Origin: CAYQOX01 sp964419335
Lineage (GTDB): Bacteria; Hinthialibacterota; Hinthialibacteria; Hinthialibacterales; Hinthialibacteraceae
NCBI GenBank assembly: GCA_964419335.1
Contig: CAYQOX010000074.1
Location: forward strand, 1-16,065
Direction of reading: 5' to 3'
Length of the DNA: 16,065 bases
Part shown: positions 15,309-16,065 of the stretch, in pieces
Position numbering within the stretch: the first letter of the stretch is position 1
Layout: each line of letters starts with the position of its first letter
The notes under the pieces: model-generated
Seen by the model: only the letters and a program-made list of their open reading frames with translations
What the model was told of the DNA's origin: nothing
The model's database searches: none
Translations under genes and position numbers: made by a program

Positions 15309-15725
15309 ATGAATACATACCAATTATTGGCCGATCTTGTTTTACTCGTGCATTTTCTCTATGTACTAGGGGTGCTATTGCCGGTGCCTTTGATTCTCGC
15401 CGGGAAAATACGGGGATGGTTTTGGGTGCGCAACCGGTGGTTTCGTGGTATCCATCTCCTCATGGTTCTCATCGTAGTTGTTATGGCCATATTTGATATA
15501 GTATGTCCACTCACAACTTGGGAAGATCAACTGCGAGTAAAAGCGGGAATGGAAGGATACGGCGGTTCTTTCGTGGAATATTGGATAACGCGCATTTTGT
15601 TTTACGATTTTGAGCCTTGGGTTTTCGAATTGATGTACACCGTGTTTAGCCTAATTATTATTGCTTTGTTCATCTGGGTGCCTCCCAACTGGAAGATCAA
15701 GAGCGACTCGTCTTCATCATCGTAA
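15309..15725 (+). CDS. DUF2784 family membrane protein
   Basis: A 138-residue inner-membrane protein with four hydrophobic segments (about 6-30, 46-66, 91-99 weak, 106-124). It matches the DUF2784 pattern: an N-terminal YQLLADLVLLVHFLYVL, the conserved Cys motif CPLTTWEDQLR (66-76) and GYGGSFVEYW (83-92). The family has no known function. The Cys-Pro-Leu-Thr and Glu/Asp residues are its hallmark. The ATG at 15309 starts the conserved segment. An upstream ATG at 15267 adds 14 unrelated residues; neither has a good ribosome binding site. The C-terminus ends in a Ser-rich tail (DSSSSS). It has no same-strand partner. Repeat copy 3 begins 13 bases after the stop. Confidence 0.85.
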   Translation: MNTYQLLADLVLLVHFLYVLGVLLPVPLILAGKIRGWFWVRNRWFRGIHLLMVLIVVVMAIFDIVCPLTTWEDQLRVKAGMEGYGGSFVEYWITRILFYDFEPWVFELMYTVFSLIIIALFIWVPPNWKIKSDSSSSS

Positions 15726-15738
15726 AACTTTTTTTATG

Positions 15739-15968
15739 GGATCATCACGAAAGTGAGTACTTTTTTTTGGGGAGAAAACGCCTTGGGGATGTGTTCTGCT
15801 TGTCTCCGCGCGGCCTTCAGGGCCGCTTGCTCCGAAAGCCGCTCCACACAAGCCCCTTCGGCGTTTTGGTTTGATTCATTAGGATTGAAAAATTCATAGG
15901 TCTCGCTATCGAATCATTTCATGTTTCCTTTTCAATGTATTAAAAAGTACTCAAATACAGGATGAATC
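15739..15968 (+). repeat. MITE-like element, copy 3 (230 bp, intact with 8-bp target duplication)
   Basis: The best-preserved copy. It is flanked on both sides by TTTTTATG (15731-15738 and 15969-15976), a perfect 8-bp direct repeat and the expected footprint of transposition. The left end GGATCATC and the right end GATGAATC are imperfect inverted repeats that resume as TGAGTACTTTTT at position 16 from each end. A GC-rich inverted repeat (GCGGCC, five-base loop, GGCCGC; 15810-15826) marks the centre. It has no ORF of note, so it must be moved in trans. GG ends with 8-bp duplications suit families such as ISL3, IS1595 or IS6, but no transposase is in the window to decide. Confidence 0.93.
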
Positions 15969-16053
15969 TTTTTATGCAAAAGAGTATTTCACAGAAGGCA
16001 GAACGATAAGGAAAAGAGGCTCAAGAAAACAAGAGAGAATAAAGGATAAATCA

Positions 16054-16065
16054 ATGATTCTTGAT
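16054..16065 (+). CDS. Possible start of a gene cut by the window edge
   Basis: AAAGGA (16041-16046) lies 7 bases before an ATG at 16054. The frame (Met-Ile-Leu-Asp) runs off the window. The spacing is right for a real start, but four codons cannot identify it. The ~80 bases between repeat copy 3 and here are purine-rich with no visible feature. Confidence 0.3.

Noticed and set aside
1..15968. The three repeats as a CRISPR or ERIC/REP array
   Set aside because: The copies are kilobases apart, 228-230 bp long, with transposon-type inverted ends and an 8-bp duplication, none of which fits those classes.

Overview
The window is a stretch of bacterial chromosome from a fairly AT-rich Gram-negative organism. 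It encodes a lipoprotein-type SGNH hydrolase, a secreted GH95 fucosidase, TypA and a soluble+membrane antiporter operon. Nothing fixes the phylum. The mix of secreted sugar/ester hydrolases, orphan membrane-anchored proteins and a divergent KamA would suit a PVC-type or other environmental carbohydrate degrader, but that is inference. There are no rRNA, tRNA or CRISPR features and no transposase gene.

Left part (1-6268): the tail of a short interspersed element, then two minus-strand genes (a probable SGNH-hydrolase lipoprotein and a 511-residue membrane-anchored protein I do not recognise). About 350 AT-rich bases follow. Next comes a plus-strand cluster of a possible 47-residue ORF, a PII-like small signalling protein and two paralogous CPA-type cation/proton antiporters. 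The two antiporters look like unequal partners: the second keeps a membrane Lys-Asp pair, and the first has Arg-Ala at the aligned position.

Middle (6269-10100): a roughly 450-base gap with a plausible promoter and a long leader precedes a KamA-family radical SAM enzyme. Its 3' end overlaps, tail to tail, a sensor kinase remnant truncated at both ends. A second copy of the short element lies between the remnant and a CobT-like gene. This copy supplies the start codon of the remnant and the stop codon of the CobT-like gene. The CobT-like protein has a native run of nine histidines and lacks the usual catalytic motifs.

Right part (10103-16065): on the minus strand, a short coil/TM protein, a secreted GH95 fucosidase, typA and the CobT-like gene follow one another. 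typA has a good promoter, but an intrinsic-terminator-shaped hairpin sits between that promoter and its start codon. Other dyads lie at the fucosidase ribosome binding site and at the predicted transcription start of the coil/TM gene. A plus-strand DUF2784 membrane protein follows, then a third, intact copy of the element.

The most distinctive structure is that short element: 228-230 bp, imperfect terminal inverted repeats of about 27 bp, a central GC-rich palindrome, no coding capacity, and in one copy a perfect 8-bp target duplication. It behaves like a MITE that has colonised gene ends.
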